DNA of 64,000 nt from Coffea arabica. Its lineage: Eukaryota > Streptophyta > Magnoliopsida > Gentianales > Rubiaceae. The translations under genes were made by a program, and so were the position numbers. Shown piece after piece: positions 1 to 19,028 of this stretch; within the stretch, counting starts at the first letter, position 1, and each line of letters starts with the position of its first letter. Where the stretch lies: the NCBI RefSeq assembly GCF_036785885.1, contig NC_092317.1, positions 1,552,501 to 1,616,500 on the forward strand, given 5' to 3'. The notes under the pieces were generated by a model that searched no databases, was not told the DNA's origin, and worked only from the letters and a program-made list of their open reading frames with translations.

Positions 1-362
1 TGTTTAAGTGACTTATGTAAACTGATAACATTTCATTACCACAATCAGTATTGAATCTCTGAGAGCTTAGTCTCAATCAACAGTAAACAGAAAAACAGCT
101 AGTAATTCTGGGGGTTCTTTGGAGCTCCACCTAACTCTGTTCCAATGTTTCCACTGCCTCACCTTCTTCTCATTACTTCACCAGTACCATCCGTGGGTCT
201 CCAAGTACAGTCAGTGTCTTGTACCTTAATCTGAGCTACACCACATGTAGCCTTTCAGTGTATTAGAAAAATGAATTATTGTTTCTTTAAATTCTGAAAT
301 TGTTGGCTGAGATAAAAGAAAGTTCTTGATGCTTGAACTTACTGGACTCTTTCTTGAGCTAA
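1..362 (+). promoter_or_regulatory. 5' flank of the ALE2-like gene
   Basis: No coding potential was seen. The stretch should hold the 5' UTR and proximal promoter of the kinase gene, but the window starts inside it and no convincing TATA box could be assigned. T-rich tracts just before the start codon look like a normal plant leader. Confidence 0.4.
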
Positions 363-5770
<5,408 letters not shown>

Positions 5771-6980
5771 TCAGTATTACCTATGATGAGTCAAAGGCCC
5801 CATTTAGGCAATAATTTTTTTCCAGATTCAGTTTATTGTTGCCCAAAGGTTTAAAGATGCAATCTGCAAGAAAGAGACATACAGTAAAATATGGAGCTGT
5901 AAGATCAGGCTGTTATTTAGTAATGGAAGGCTGTGCATATTGTGGCCGCCATTTGTGCAATTACCAAATAAAAATTGAAATGTAGCCGCACCATATGGCA
6001 CTCAGTGGAAGCTTCGTCTGAAAAAATTCCGGAGCAAAAGATGCAACTTTGTCTGGTTCAGTTTGTAAGTAATCTTCGGCTAAGCAGGACAAGACATCTC
6101 ATAAGTTTCCCCATAGTCATTTTGCAAAGAGATCATGCACTTGTCTTTGTAACCTTAGTTACTGTTATTGAGCAAGAAAGTGCATGGCTTTAGAGCTATT
6201 TCACAATCCTTTTTTGAGGGCATCCAAATCTCTGAAGTTTGAATAGAGCTGTCATCCAAGAGTACCAAGATGTGTAATCATATCCCCTGTATATAGACCT
6301 CATTGGCTATTTGAACCTGCATAAATATTCTATTTCTGATGGACCTGATATTCTGTAACTGAGACGTCTGAACTATACCCATTATTATCCTTTTAACTAT
6401 GGTTATTCTCATCACTATTATTACTCGTATAATATTTGCATTACCTATTACAGCAATAAAAGGCACCCAGTCTGTGATAGGAAATTTGTGGCAGCCAGAC
6501 GGACTCATGATCTCCTCTTATTCCAACAAGATTTCTGATTACGAAACTACGTACTTTCAGTTTTACTTTGCGTTTCACCTCTATATATATGTAAGCAACA
6601 TTTTACTCTTTGATCTTTAGGGGAAACAAAAATTTTCACATAATAAAATGGTTTTCTGCTTTTTCCCCTGAGCACAAGAAGGAACATTCACAAGTCGAAT
6701 TCACAAAACCATGAAGCTTTTAACTTGAAATACTTTATATTGTACACTGCCAACAAGCAAGAAATGAAACAACAGTCGGCAACAAGCTTAAGTAACCAAC
6801 TGAAGGTTGACGGACAGGATGACACAAACTTCTTCTGAATACATACAATGGATTGAATTGAATGGAAGCAACCATTGCCGTTCTATCTATATAACACCAA
6901 CCAGCAAATACAAGTCACAAAAATTACGTTGTGGACAAACAATGTTCATTGATCTCTTCAATGGATTACAGTGCAGAAGT
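5771..6980. other. Intergenic region between convergent 3' ends
   Basis: This gap holds the 3' UTRs of the kinase and of the HOTHEAD-like gene. An AATAAA at 5967-5972, about 200 bases after the kinase stop, is a plausible poly(A) signal. The 60-76 residue open frames here resemble no known protein and have no splice context. Nothing else was recognised. Confidence 0.5.
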
Positions 6981-9900
6981 CTAAATGCCTGCCGCTCTTC
7001 CTAATCTTTTTCTTAATATCTTCACTCCCATGTATCTGCACGAAACAAAAAATGAAATCCTTGTTGTAAGTGCTTCCAGTAGCTCTTTAAAACGTCATAT
7101 TCACACAAAAAGATAGATACAGTTATGATGCGGTGTGTATTTTGCCCGTAGAAAAATCACAGAGTATACTCGCATATCTATATATTTTGATTACCTTCCC
7201 ATCATCATCACTGTGGCTTGAGGATTAGTGCCTGGAGAATCTCTGAATATTGAACCATCCACGACACGGAGCCTTTGGACACCGAGGACCTTATAATCAG
7301 GACCTACCACCTTGCCGACGTGACATCCACCATGGTAGTGCCAAATTGTGACTACAGTGTCTCTACAGAACTGCTCCAAGAACTTGGTGTCATTTGTTTG
7401 CTTTGGTATGAGGTTAACATTGGCCTGCACGCTCATATTGAGCACCTTCTCAATCGTTTCTTTCTTGCACTGTGAGATATTGGTGAAACGGTTTGAGTTT
7501 ACAATCTTCTCCATAATGCGTATACCATTGACACATTTCTGTAAATCACGAGGATGGCTGAAGTAGTTGAAGGTGATGGAGGGGTTGTCGTCAACATTGG
7601 TGTTGATCAGGCTAATTTTGCCTGTTGACAAAGGCCTGGCAATCTTTTCTAAAATGAAACCTCCCTTGAAGACTTCATGTGGAAGGTCTCTTTTTCTTTT
7701 TCTGTATGCTTGAATTGCCTCTTGTGTTCTTAGTTTTGGTGGAATTGTAGAAAGCTGCCCAAGCTGAGTAATGACAATATCAGAGCACATTAACTTCAAT
7801 ATGAAAGAGAAATAACAGGCCACTGGCCCAGTGGCCCAGTGGTCCAGTGGCAGCATCACAATAACCATCCATTATGTATCAAGAGAAACCAATACCAAAT
7901 GGAAATTGATTTTACTACTCACCTCAGCTGAAAGGATTCCATGATGGCACTGAATGCTGTCCGTGGACTGTCCAAATCCACTGCTGGCTTCAATGTACAC
8001 TCCCATCTTGGTAATTCCAACAGTCTGTATAAGCGACTGTTGAACAGGGCCATTGGTGGGAATGAAGATTGTGTTGAGGGGGTTATCAGCCATCCCTTTC
8101 CCTACAAATGGATTGTTAAGCACCGTAGGTATGTTAAATTTCTTAAGGTCTGCTTTTGGTCCGATCCCACTAAGAAGCAGGAGTTGAGGGCTCCCAATCG
8201 CTCCACTGGACAATATAATTTCACTCCTCGTATCCCTTGATAGGAATGCTCGATGTTGGATACCCTTTTCATCTTTGAAGATGACTCCGGTGGCCCTAGG
8301 CCTTTTCCCTGTACCAAACACACTTAATCATGATTTTTTACAAGAAGGCCACTATAACTAGCTAGTGGTGACAATTGCACATCTTCAGATTATCGGTAAG
8401 CGGTGATCTTTTGGTAATTACATACCCCTTGTGTCAAAGACAATTTTCTGAACAGTTGCATGTATCAATACACTGAGCTTTTCAGGGTTGGCAGAGGCAA
8501 GTAGCTCGGCAGCTGTGTGACGGCGGCCGAATCTGTCGAAGATGGTACCACCAACCTTGGTTCCATATAAATGATCATAGGTGAAGCCATTAAACGGGGA
8601 TATACCAACTTCTAGGAGACTGTCCCTTAATGCCTGCTGCCAAGGTGCAAGGTCTGGCTTGTGAACAACTTGTTTTTCAACCCAGGGGTAGGACTCATTC
8701 ACCAGTTTTTCATCCCAACCTACTTCCCTGATGTAACTGCAAATTTGAAGAGTTTTTTTTAATTTTAACATGTTCACGAGTCACCTCCATCAAATATACG
8801 TGGAAGTATAACACTCAGCAAAGGATTATTTCAGCGCACCAAGGATTCCTTGACGAAAATCACAAGTCGTCTATGAGGGTTCCTACTGATTACTCGCTAA
8901 TTCAATGGACGTATGCTCTAATAGTAACTTTTTCAATTCATGTGTCAATTTGCTATGCTAACTAACTGATGCATTTATATGCAGTTAAACGAGGTGAGAA
9001 TGGTTAGAAATGCAGAGTCTGATAGTTTTAATGCGGTCACCTACTGGAAAGGGAGGTGCAATGTGGGGCTGAGAGCGAAAGGACTCGTGCTAATATTAGT
9101 AATAGTAATAGGTTGGAGATCCATGCACAGGGACGGACAACTATAGCACTAGTATCTAATTAGTAACGATTATAACGTTGTCTGGGGTGGTAGTTGGGAC
9201 TGGGGGACCTCTTTTGCTATGGGAACCCATAAATGCTTCGTTGGTCTTTGAATTTATGTTGCACCTAATCACTTTTGATTCTAGACAAAGACAAAGAAGC
9301 AGATTAATTCAGCCCAAAAAGAAACAAAAAAAGGGGTTTCCACAAGCGACGGGTTGGGGCATTGAACACTCGGGGATATGAGGGCCTCCCTGGCATTCAA
9401 TACCAAGCACCAAATATAAATAAAGATGTCAGAAACTCATAAATGTTCTGATCAGGGTCGGATGACAATTCATGAAGTTGCTGTGTTACCATTTAATAAT
9501 TTCTTCTTGGAACGTTTCGTTGGGAATTTGGTCATTCGGATTTGGGAGCCAATTAATGTAGTGTCATGATTCGGGGAGTGATATAATTTTCATTTCCATA
9601 GTCCCATATATGGTATATGCATATATATATAGACCAACCACACAGGCTTGTGCGATGCTACTACAGTACTATTTTATGTTATGAATGATGGACCATAACA
9701 CTTCTTGTGTGGTGTGGGTTGCGAGTTTATGACTTCTGAATGCACGAATTTTGACAAAGACGTCCATTCGAAAAGCAAGACAGAGACTTGAGGTGCTTGC
9801 ATGCATTAATGCAACACATTATACTAGATAATGAAGTTGACTTACCAGAAAACAACTAAGCTCACATTTAGGGAAAGAAAAGGGCAACAAAATATGTATA

Positions 9901-12883
9901 TATATTAGGGAAAACTTTGATATACCAGCTAAATTGAGTTCTGGGAATAACAATTGGCAGAACTGATCTTCAACAACTTGATTATACAGCATATTTATGA
10001 TACATGCAAAATAATATTTGAAATAATTTTGATATGCAAACAAATTCATTTTCTTATTTCATGTAAAAAATAAAAAGCACTTGGAAAATTTTTTTTTTCC
10101 AGCCCGGAAATAGTCCCATTGTTGCAGTTGCAGCGGGGTAGGTGGATTTGGGTGTGGAGTTCAATTCAATCTTGTGAAAAGAGTGTAAATTATGGCAACA
10201 ACCTCAACACGAGGGACCTTAGGTTCTAAACTACAGCCTGGTGCCCGTACCGCTCCAACGCCGACTAGTCTCTTCAACTAGTTTGGGGCAGGTAAGGTTG
10301 GCTTTAGACGCAGTTAATACTATGTACTTTTTTATTATAATTTGATGTATACTAACATAACTTTGTTATATTTCACGAAGTACAGTCAAAGTTATAGAAG
10401 TGTATATCAACTCATAAAATACAATAAAATTATATGAGAGTGTACGCTAAATTGTAAAAAATATATATTATATTTTTTCATAATTTGATATACACTCATA
10501 TAATTATATTATATTTCATAAAATACAACAAAAGTTAGTTACAGAAGCGTACGCCAACTCATAAAAAACAATAAAATTATATGAGAGTGTACGCTAAATT
10601 GTAAAAGAGCATAACAATAGCATCAATTGCGCCTAAAACCAATTGCACTTGCCCCAATTTCTTATTATATATCGCTTCGTACATTACACCTATGTTTTTA
10701 AACTCGAATAGGACTAGCCGGTCCGATCAGTCGAACCGAAAACCAACCAAATGTCCGGTCCGAATTATTATAAAAAACCGAATAGATAGAAACTCGGTCA
10801 AATCAGGTAAAAAGTCGGGTTTAACCAGGTTTGACTAGATTTGACCGGAAGAACCGGTTTGGTGTCAAAGTTTTTTTTTTTTTTAAAGGTCAAAGCATTT
10901 TTAATATTATGTTTTGACGATTAGGTTGTTAAAAATTATTACTATACCTCAAATATTTCATACTTTATAAAATGGTATCCTAAAGTTTGGTGTTATTTTT
11001 CAATCAAGTCCATAATTTTAGTTCTAAACTTGTTAATGTTCATTGAATAATATGAATTGCTACTTGATCATTCTAATTTTTTTTAAATATTTTTTTTGTT
11101 AAATATATTTGAAACATCAAATATATATGAATATATCTTTATTAATATAAACATGCTCTTAGATATTTTACATACAATATTTTAATTTTTAAATAATTTT
11201 ATTTATAATGTCATCCGATTCAATTCTAATCGAATCCATTCATCCCTAACCCTGAACTCGACCGAGTCAATATCCGGTCTGAATCTGAAAACATAGCGTT
11301 ACACAAAAACATTGATGGTTGTGTTTGGTCAAAAATTGCACCTAGCCTGCAAACAGACTCCAACCTCAAACCTTATCAAGGCGATGATGCAGTAGTTTGT
11401 CGTTACTCACTCAATGCTCCCTAGTCCCTCCCAAGGTAAGGATTTCCAGATAAAGTTAGCCGCTCCAGCACTATCTTTTTCTATTAAATTTCATTTACTT
11501 TGTAAGCGAAAAAAATTAGAGTGGATAAATGATATTGGGACAGCACAAAATTTAACTAAATTGGTGCTGTGACACACTGTTACTAGCCATCAAAATGCTT
11601 AATTACTACAGTAATAATTTATCGAGTTGCACTTTTCACTCGATATAGGGAGAGCCATAGATACTCAATACCAAGTTCTCTACGTGGTGGGCCACATTAA
11701 ATTTTATTTCTGAAAAACTACCCTTTAAAGTACTGCTAAGTTTTCTTCTTGCGGGATGCATAAGCCCCGCCAACACTAAAGAATCCTAATTTAGGCTGCC
11801 GTTTAGCATTGTTTTGTTAGATAATTATGCATCCTACATTAACAATTCTACTTGTGCATTAACATACAGTCTACTTGTTAGCAACCTTAACAACTAGCAT
11901 TAGTTATTGTTGGCTTTCTTTTTTCTTTTCTTTTTTTTTTAAATTTTTGCAGAAAAGATGAGGAAAAGAAGAGAGTTGGATCTGCATTTTGGGGCAGCAA
12001 ATATGTGCAGAAAAAGGGAGTGAAAACGAGGGAGTAGTAGGGGAGTTGTACGTACCTTGAGCTGGCCCTGGTGTAGAAGCCAGCATTGATGCAAGTGCCC
12101 CCACCAAGAACTCTAGCCCTGGAATTCAATACCCCATCGGTGGAAACGAAGAATTGGGAAGCGGAGGATGATGAAGTGTCGGCTAAGGAGATGTGGAAGT
12201 TCTGCATGAAGGACACATTGACGTTCCCAAAGGGAGCTCCCCCTCTTTCCAGCAGCAGCACGCTATAATTCTGAGATAGCGTGGCCGCCAAGGGACACCC
12301 TGCCGTCCCACCTCCCACTATTATGTAGTCGTATCCTTCGCCATCCCCGCCTTCCGGCCCCGGTGTCACCGATTCTGACGAAGAAAACGAACTCGCACGT
12401 TTGATGAACGGGTATCGACTCTCCCATGTTCTCTGATCCTTCCCTGCACCAACAACAGCAACATTAACTCTGTGCCCCTAACTACAAAGAGTAAACGGTT
12501 GCTACAAAATTTGAGTGTGACTGGTGTGAACTACTAGCCAGCACATTAGTTATATTATATACTAATTAACTACATGACATGGATGTGGATATGAATCATT
12601 TGATGGAATATTCTACTATATGTTGTCAAGAATGTACACATGAACTATATATATGGGACAGGAAGAAAACTAATTCATGCTTCGCGAAGTGCACATGAAC
12701 TTGAGTTATCTGAACCATAATGTTTCTCGAGAAGAAGAAGAAGTGAAGTAGAAAAAGGTGAAAGACAGAAAGAAAGAAAGAAAGGGAGAAGAGAGAACCT
12801 TGGCAGGAGGAAGTGAGAGTGTTGAGGCATAGAAGTAAAGAGAGAAGGAGCTTCAAAGCTGATGCACCAACCAGCAAAGCCAT
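6981..12883 (-). CDS. HTH: HOTHEAD-like FAD-dependent GMC oxidoreductase
   Basis: Six exons, 5' to 3' on the minus strand: 12883-12799, 12443-12056, 8736-8426, 8308-7923, 7763-7195, 7035-6981; 597 aa. An N-terminal secretion signal is followed by the FAD-binding loop YDYIIVGGGTAGCPLA, GMC signature 2 (SGAIGSPQLLLLSGIGP), and the C-terminal WHYHGGC and NPQAT motifs that carry the catalytic His and Asn. The last exon supplies only the tail, starting YMGVKI. Length and sequence fit Arabidopsis HOTHEAD (ADHESION OF CALYX EDGES), proposed to oxidise long-chain omega-hydroxy fatty acids for cutin and needed to prevent floral organ fusion. HTH-like paralogues exist in the family, but match quality around GGTIFDRFGRRHTAAELL favours true HTH. 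Intron 2 (8737-12055) is unusually long and contains two MITEs. A TATA box lies 190 bases upstream of the start codon. Confidence 0.9.
10283..10657. mobile_element. MITE with imperfect inverted ends (TTGGGGCA...)
   Basis: The left end TTGGGGCAGGTAAGGTTGGC and the right end, read in reverse complement, TTGGGGCAAGTGCAATTGGT, stay similar for about 33 bases. The interior is AT-rich and holds a tandem duplication of about 147 bp: nearly identical 51-base blocks lie at 10409-10459 and 10556-10606. Each unit also contains inverted segments, so the element could fold into a long hairpin. It sits in intron 2 of the HOTHEAD-like gene. No clear target-site duplication was found, so the superfamily is open. 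Confidence 0.6.
10690..11296. mobile_element. Non-autonomous hAT-type MITE, CTATGTTTT ends
   Basis: The element begins CTATGTTTTTAAAC and ends GAAAACATAG. It is flanked by CATTACAC (10682-10689) and CGTTACAC (11297-11304), an 8-bp target-site duplication with one mismatch, which is the hAT signature. Subterminal sequence is rich in GGTCCGAT and CGGTCAAA-like words; the middle is AT-rich and encodes nothing. It is related to the copy at 17158-17453. Length 607 bp. It lies in intron 2 of the HOTHEAD-like gene. Confidence 0.72.
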
Positions 12884-13069
12884 TGATAGATAAAAGGACA
12901 GAGAGGCTCAGAGACCAGCAGCTCCCTCAGAACCAATAAACTATACTAGTCGTAAAAATTTTGAAAGAGAGAAGAATGGAATTTCCTTTCCCTCAATTTG
13001 CACTCTCCCTCTGATGTGGCTGCTCTTGGTTGGCCTTGTTCTGCGTGTATTCCGCACCTACATAGCGCA

Positions 13070-13077
13070 TATTTATA
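13070..13077 (-). promoter_or_regulatory. TATA box of the HOTHEAD-like gene
   Basis: TATAAATA on the minus strand, about 190 bases upstream of the HOTHEAD-like start codon and preceded by GC-richer sequence. This is a standard plant TATA motif at a distance that allows a leader of roughly 150 bases. Confidence 0.6.
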
Positions 13078-14963
13078 CCCGCAACCATGATTTCATTGCT
13101 CGCACACTACAGCGTGTGACTGTGTGTAACTGTACTCCTCGTCATGCATTGCAAAAATCCCGTAAACAAGGCAGAAATGATAATAATAATAATAATAACA
13201 ACAATGCCGAATGCGATAATTAGCATTTAACAACATAGGATATGGCAAAACAATTGTTGTTGAAATAATGCTGATGCTGATCGGGGCCGCTGATTCATCA
13301 AAATCAAAAAAAATTTCCCCCCTAACTTTCTTGTTTCCAGTAGTATTAAATGTCACGAAATCTCTAACTGGGAGCACACATTGAATGGGGTGAATTAAAT
13401 GGGTGCAGTTGAGGCTAATGAATGCATGGCCGTTCGATTACTTTTATGATCATCATCCCTCATCTCAGTTCAGTATTATGTACGTGGACAGCTCACAAAT
13501 CACAATAGCAGCAGCACCACCTAGTTACCACCTTCCGTTACCATTACAGTTGGTTATTTAAGCTGAGCTTTTACTAACTTTCTGAGGCTGGAGTTTATGG
13601 AGGATGGTACCGTAGTCGTCAAGGACTTTCTCATGACCATTTTCATGAGTTGCAATTTACTCTTCAATTACCACCGCAGAAAACAAGAAACAAAAAAAGA
13701 TAAAATGGCACCACCAATCATCCTGGAAAGTTGGAAATACTAGCTTCAGTCTCAAGTTCTTGCTGCAGTATTTGATGAACCTCATCAATTTATCCAGAAA
13801 AAGTTAAGAAACTGATGGGAAAACTGAAGAGGGGTTAACAAAAATAAATGCTTTAAGTGGTCCAATACTTGTGTATGGCCGTAAATTACAAAGGAAGGGA
13901 AAAAAAAAAAAAAACAAAAGGACTATCATCAAATTTATTGGCGCGTGTTTTTAAGTAATTCTTTTTTTTTTCTTCTTTAAGATTTAATTGATTGAATTTA
14001 TGGATCGACTGTAGATCATTTAGTCACAACCACTCCATACTATTCATAGAGAATTTTCTTCAAGATTTAATACGATATATCCTGTGTGCCAGATAAATAA
14101 CATGATGATTAATTACATATTTCAATGTATATCACATCTGTTTTAATTAAAAACTCATGGATTTTAACAATAATCTTGTTTTGTGTGGATTACTTTATCT
14201 TGTCACTAAGATTGGTTATAGTACGTGTGTTTCTTTTGTCTTCCCGATTTAATTTTTTTTTTTTTAACCAATCACCTTTTTGGGGAAAGTTTGGTACACA
14301 ATTCTCCACATTTTAAGATAGAAGACTAGAAGTTCAAAGTTTGATGCAATTCAGTATAGGATGCATGGCATGTGCCTAAAATGAAATCCAACAAGTATAT
14401 GTAGGGAAAGGCATCATATTTAAAAGTAATTTTTTGAGAATTTTTAACTTTTCAAATTTAGAGTTCCGAACATCTAAACTTAAAGGTCTGTTTAGATCAC
14501 CATTATTGTTTTCTAAAAAAAATTTTAAATTTTTTGTGAACAAATTTTCTATTTTCTTTTTTTTTACTTCAAACATATCAAATAGATGCAAATGTATTTT
14601 TTTAAATATAAAACTCCAGAAAATTACGCATTTCCATCTCTACTTTCAGCCACTGTCACGACTTCTAAAAAGCTAATGCAGGATTTCTGTCCAAACCCTT
14701 GGAAGTTGGGCCTATGTGTCTGTAATCTAATATCTATTCTCATATATAAGTGTTTCAGACCCCAAAAAATGGATTGGGGCTAATTCACAAGGTACATGCT
14801 AAGATACTGTTTATTAGGGCTTGAAGATTCATGATAGCGGATTCTTGTGTTGAAAAATGCAGAGTTTTAGCAATGCCGCCATGTGATGCGATCTAGTACT
14901 TGCTATAATGAAGCATGAATCATTGACCTCTACAAAAGTTCATTAAATGGCTATCTATATATA

Positions 14964-15100
14964 GTGTATTTGGTTTACGTATTATTTCCGCCTTATTTAC
15001 ACGCACTCTCGCTTGCTTGAATCATCAACACATTTTTCAATTATCTTTTTATCTCACATACATCACATCAAAAAAATGTTACAGTATTTCTCGCTCCTCG
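14964..15100. mobile_element. Truncated MITE related to 49345-49513
   Basis: The stretch starts GTGTATTTGGTTTACGT and continues through words such as CTTGCTTGAATCATCAACAC and TCACATCAAAAAAATGTTAC, which are closely repeated at 49345-49513. The right inverted end is missing, so this is a decayed copy. The right boundary is approximate. Confidence 0.55.
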
Positions 15101-17157
15101 GCAGCGAGCCGTGACTTGTTTGTTGGTTGTACTGTATAATTCTTATATTTACTAGAAATTTTGCCGTACCCACGTGCCCATGTTTGAGTCTTTATAAGTG
15201 TCCTTGTATTCTAATTTTAGATGATTCACGAATTAGACACTTAGATACATACACGAATCCGGCACCCGTACATGAATCCCGAGCAACATGGATGACCATG
15301 GTTTCTGATAATGAGAGCAATAGAAAAAAGATCAGTAGCAACCTCAGCTCTTATATTCTTCGGATTAAGGAGACTCAGTAAAGGGGTATCATGATATTGT
15401 ATTAGCTTTTCTGATTATAGAATATTAATGATGAGTAATGCATCAGATATTTTCTTCAAGAAGATTCAATTGTGTGCACAACCAAGTTGCCAGACCCTGA
15501 TCATTGACCAAAAAAAGAGAAGATGAAAGAAAGGAAAAGGTAGTTAGGTAGATCAAAGTCTCTTTACTGCAATACCACAACTGCCATGACCATAATCAAT
15601 ACTTTAACCTGCGATGAGAGAATGGGCGCCGAAGCCAATAATAACATGACAACCTAACATGCGCCAACAGCTTAAACTAAAATCGTCTTCACCCCCGTCT
15701 CTTGAAAACTTTCTTTTAATAGAGTAAGGTTAAATAGTGAGTTATTTTAAGCTCATCCTATCCTCCGCTTATTTCATCGAGTTGGATCATCAGTTTCTTG
15801 CGGTTTCTGAAGATTGGAGAATGACGGAACTTGTAGTAACTATTTTAAATGAGACCAATAGCATATACGTACTGGCTGTAGGTTGTTTTGGAGCCTGGTT
15901 TTCTCTGACATGTCGCAGGAGATCCACAAGAAATTATAAAGAACATGCATGCCCTTGCCTGAATGTGCATTCAATATATTAAGTACATCTCAAACCTGCC
16001 ACATTGATTCCATTCTGGGCAAAACCACACGAAACGTTGCTACTTATCTAGCTGTATAATTAACGAAAACTGATTAGAATTATTCTGTAAATTCATTTAA
16101 GGTACTGATTTAACAGAAACAGTTCATTTCTTTATTGTTAGCCATACACCAGCTGGTGTGTACGTCCTTCACAGGGGCCTTCACTGTTTCGTATTAAAGC
16201 GCCTGCAATTTGATTCTTGTGTCATGCACCATCAAGGGCAATGTATAGCATGAGACAGGGAGAAAAGTAGTGGACCATATCAAATGATTAGTCAATTTTA
16301 TTTCACCTCCTGCAAGGATAATGTGTTGCTTCTCCTAGTAATTTATTTATTTATTTATTTTGACTTTGGTACGGTGAGTGATTTTGATTCTAATTATCAC
16401 TACGAGTGAGGTAGGCTTCTAGCACCACACAGATCACTTACGCATTAGCAATATTTCATTATGCCCTTTAATCCTCACCTTGATGCACTTAGAGGGAGGA
16501 GGGACCTGAAGAGGCCAAGAAAAATTCGGAGAGGATTGAATCACCGTCATCCCAAATGGATACGTAGGCACCCGCTGATAACATTTTTAGAAAAATCTAG
16601 ATTTTAGAATGTAGGTAGGGATTTAATCCCTCAACCTACACTCAAATAAAACTTTAAAACTCTTTTGATGGTTAACCACTCAATGAGTAGTTAGTTGGAT
16701 GTTAGACAAAATACCTAACGAAGAAGAACATCTCACGTTATTATCATGGATAAAGAACTAATCCAATCTATTTCACGTAATTTCCATATTTGGGGTGTTT
16801 GATGATTGTCATCAAATGGAACAATAAAGGAATCAATGTCTAAATTTCATGTCGTGGCTATATGTAAAACAGTAGTGGGGTCAATCATATATTGAAGTGA
16901 AATCTAGTATATACGTTTACCGGGTATCTCAATGCACCTAGCTAACATTTCATGACCCTATCATCTTTCAATCTAAACTTACGTCCACCACACAAATAAA
17001 GTAGACTAGTAATGTATAGTAATTCTTTTCATTTATTCTCTTCCTTTTGTCCGTTTAGGTTAGGGAAGAATGTTGATGCAATTTTTTGTTTTTTGTTTTT
17101 GTTTTTGTTTCTTTCATCATTGTTTTCAAATGAAATGCGTAGAGAATCAAATCTAAC

Positions 17158-17453
17158 CAATGTTTTGAAAATCAGATCGATCAGCCGGTTCGATTAGTTG
17201 AACCGCGAATCGGCCATGCCTCCGGTCCGATTCAACTAAAAATCCAAAGAATTAATTGAACCTGTCAAAATCAGAAGGTTCAATCGGTTTTTATTAAGTA
17301 TTTATTTTTTAAAACAAATATTTTAGTTTTATTCAAAATTTTTAATACTAAAAAGAATAAAAAATTATTAAATCTTTGAATCGGAGTCGAACCGATTGAA
17401 CCGTGAACCGAAAAGTTTTTGGATTCACTCTCCAGTCTGGTTTAAAAACATTG
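17158..17453. mobile_element. Non-autonomous hAT-type MITE, CAATGTTTT ends
   Basis: A 296-bp element begins CAATGTTTTGAAAATC and ends GGTTTAAAAACATTG. It is flanked by a perfect 8-bp direct repeat AATCTAAC (17150-17157 and 17454-17461), as hAT insertions leave. Subterminal sequence contains GGTTCGATTAGTTGAACCG and its near inverse GAACCGATTGAACCGTG. No coding content. Same family as 10690-11296. Confidence 0.85.
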
Positions 17454-19028
17454 AATCTAACCGTATCTAATAGGACGGACCGTAGTAAATGATGGTGGGC
17501 GCTTTGATAAGCAGTAAGAGGTGGTTGGAGTTTTATCACATTCTGAGAGTACATTCAAGATAGTCTCATCTAGTGGAAATGGAATGTCAGAGAAATTTTA
17601 GTCGACAAGAGGCATTTAATAAGATTTGGATCCGTTTTCATTTATTAGAAAAGGATATGATCATTTTAAATTTGATTCATATTAACCCTTATTAATAAAT
17701 AAAAGCACGTGTCATACATTCAAATATATACTACGAAAAAATGAAATGAGAATCTATTAAAGAGGAGCCAAGTCCGCACTTAATATTACACCAAAGGAAT
17801 TTCTTTTATCCCGAACGAGTAAAAGCATGATACGAGGCTTAATAAGTCCAAAAAGGATGTGTTTAGTACCTTAATTCACACTCTACCCATCGAATGAAGG
17901 CGGCTTTAAGCTGCATTGAGTAATTCATCCATCAATCAATCACAAATCTTCTTATGTTCTCCCTCGCTATAGACAGACTAGAGAGTGGGAGACGGGGACT
18001 TTTGAATACCTAAAAACTAGCGAATTAAGAGGATAGAGACAGCAGCAGTATACAGTAACTTTGGAATTGATGAATAATAGCAGGATCATGTGTTAGTAAA
18101 TTTGACGAAAGATTTAGAGGGAGGTAGTTGGTGCAAAACCCCACCATTAATTGTCCTCTTCAACCATCATCGAGCGCTCAAAAATTTCATTGGGTGATAA
18201 AATTAACTGCAAGTCTTGATGCACTTCAAAATCTCTAAAAATTCAGAAAGGAAAAAAAAATTCATCTGAAGAGGATGGGGGATCAAAATATAATTCATGA
18301 AATTCTTGGCTTGCAATGCAAATGTGTGAACCCGTTAAAAGTTGGAAGTACTGAATTGCAGCTAAGATAACCGGGGCAAATAAGCGTAAGAAATGCAATG
18401 TAAATAAGTAAAAGTTGGGCTGGTGGCCAGGGGAAGGGAATTAAAGCCCTTCCTCGCTGCTTGGTCAGGGAATCGATCCCTTGGCCATGCAGTCGGGGAG
18501 GGGGCGGAGGGATGATAAAAAACTCCTGTTGGAATTTGATCGGCAATGATAGCCGTTGCTGTGTTTTATAGCGGCTCCGCTATAAGAAAATTTTCATTTC
18601 CTCAGTAAATACAAACTATTCAGAGATTTCCACAAGTCATCAAGATACAAACTGCTGTTGCATTATGCTACTCTTGCGACAGACAAAATTGACGGCAAAC
18701 CAGAAACAACCACAAAAAATTGAGACTCTATAAATGAGGCCTTTATAACTTAAGCACAATAAAATCAATATCTAAAGAATCTCAAAAGAAGAAAACAAGA
18801 AAAGGAAAAAGAGAAAATTAAAAAGAATCTATCTAATGGGGCTGTCGACCACAAGCTGACAAACCCCAGTATATGGCACCTCAACAAAAATCATGCCTTC
18901 CAATCTGTTCGTCTCGCGCTTCAGTTGAAGTTGGAACCAGTGACCAGAATCGCGTGTAGCGTACAACTTTTGAATGACCTTTATCTGTATCCTTGATATA
19001 TGAAGATGGTTGCTCAATGAAGAGAAGC

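Larger units (their letters stand above)
12884..19028. other. Gene-poor interval between HTH and RHD3 genes
   Basis: The interval holds the HOTHEAD-like promoter and the 3' flank of the RHD3 gene. Between them I see AT-rich sequence with short simple repeats (AAT near 13175-13196, TTTA near 16343-16360), an intact hAT-type MITE, and a truncated MITE near 14964-15100. Open frames of 60-94 codons here show no family resemblance and no splice logic. Confidence 0.55.
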
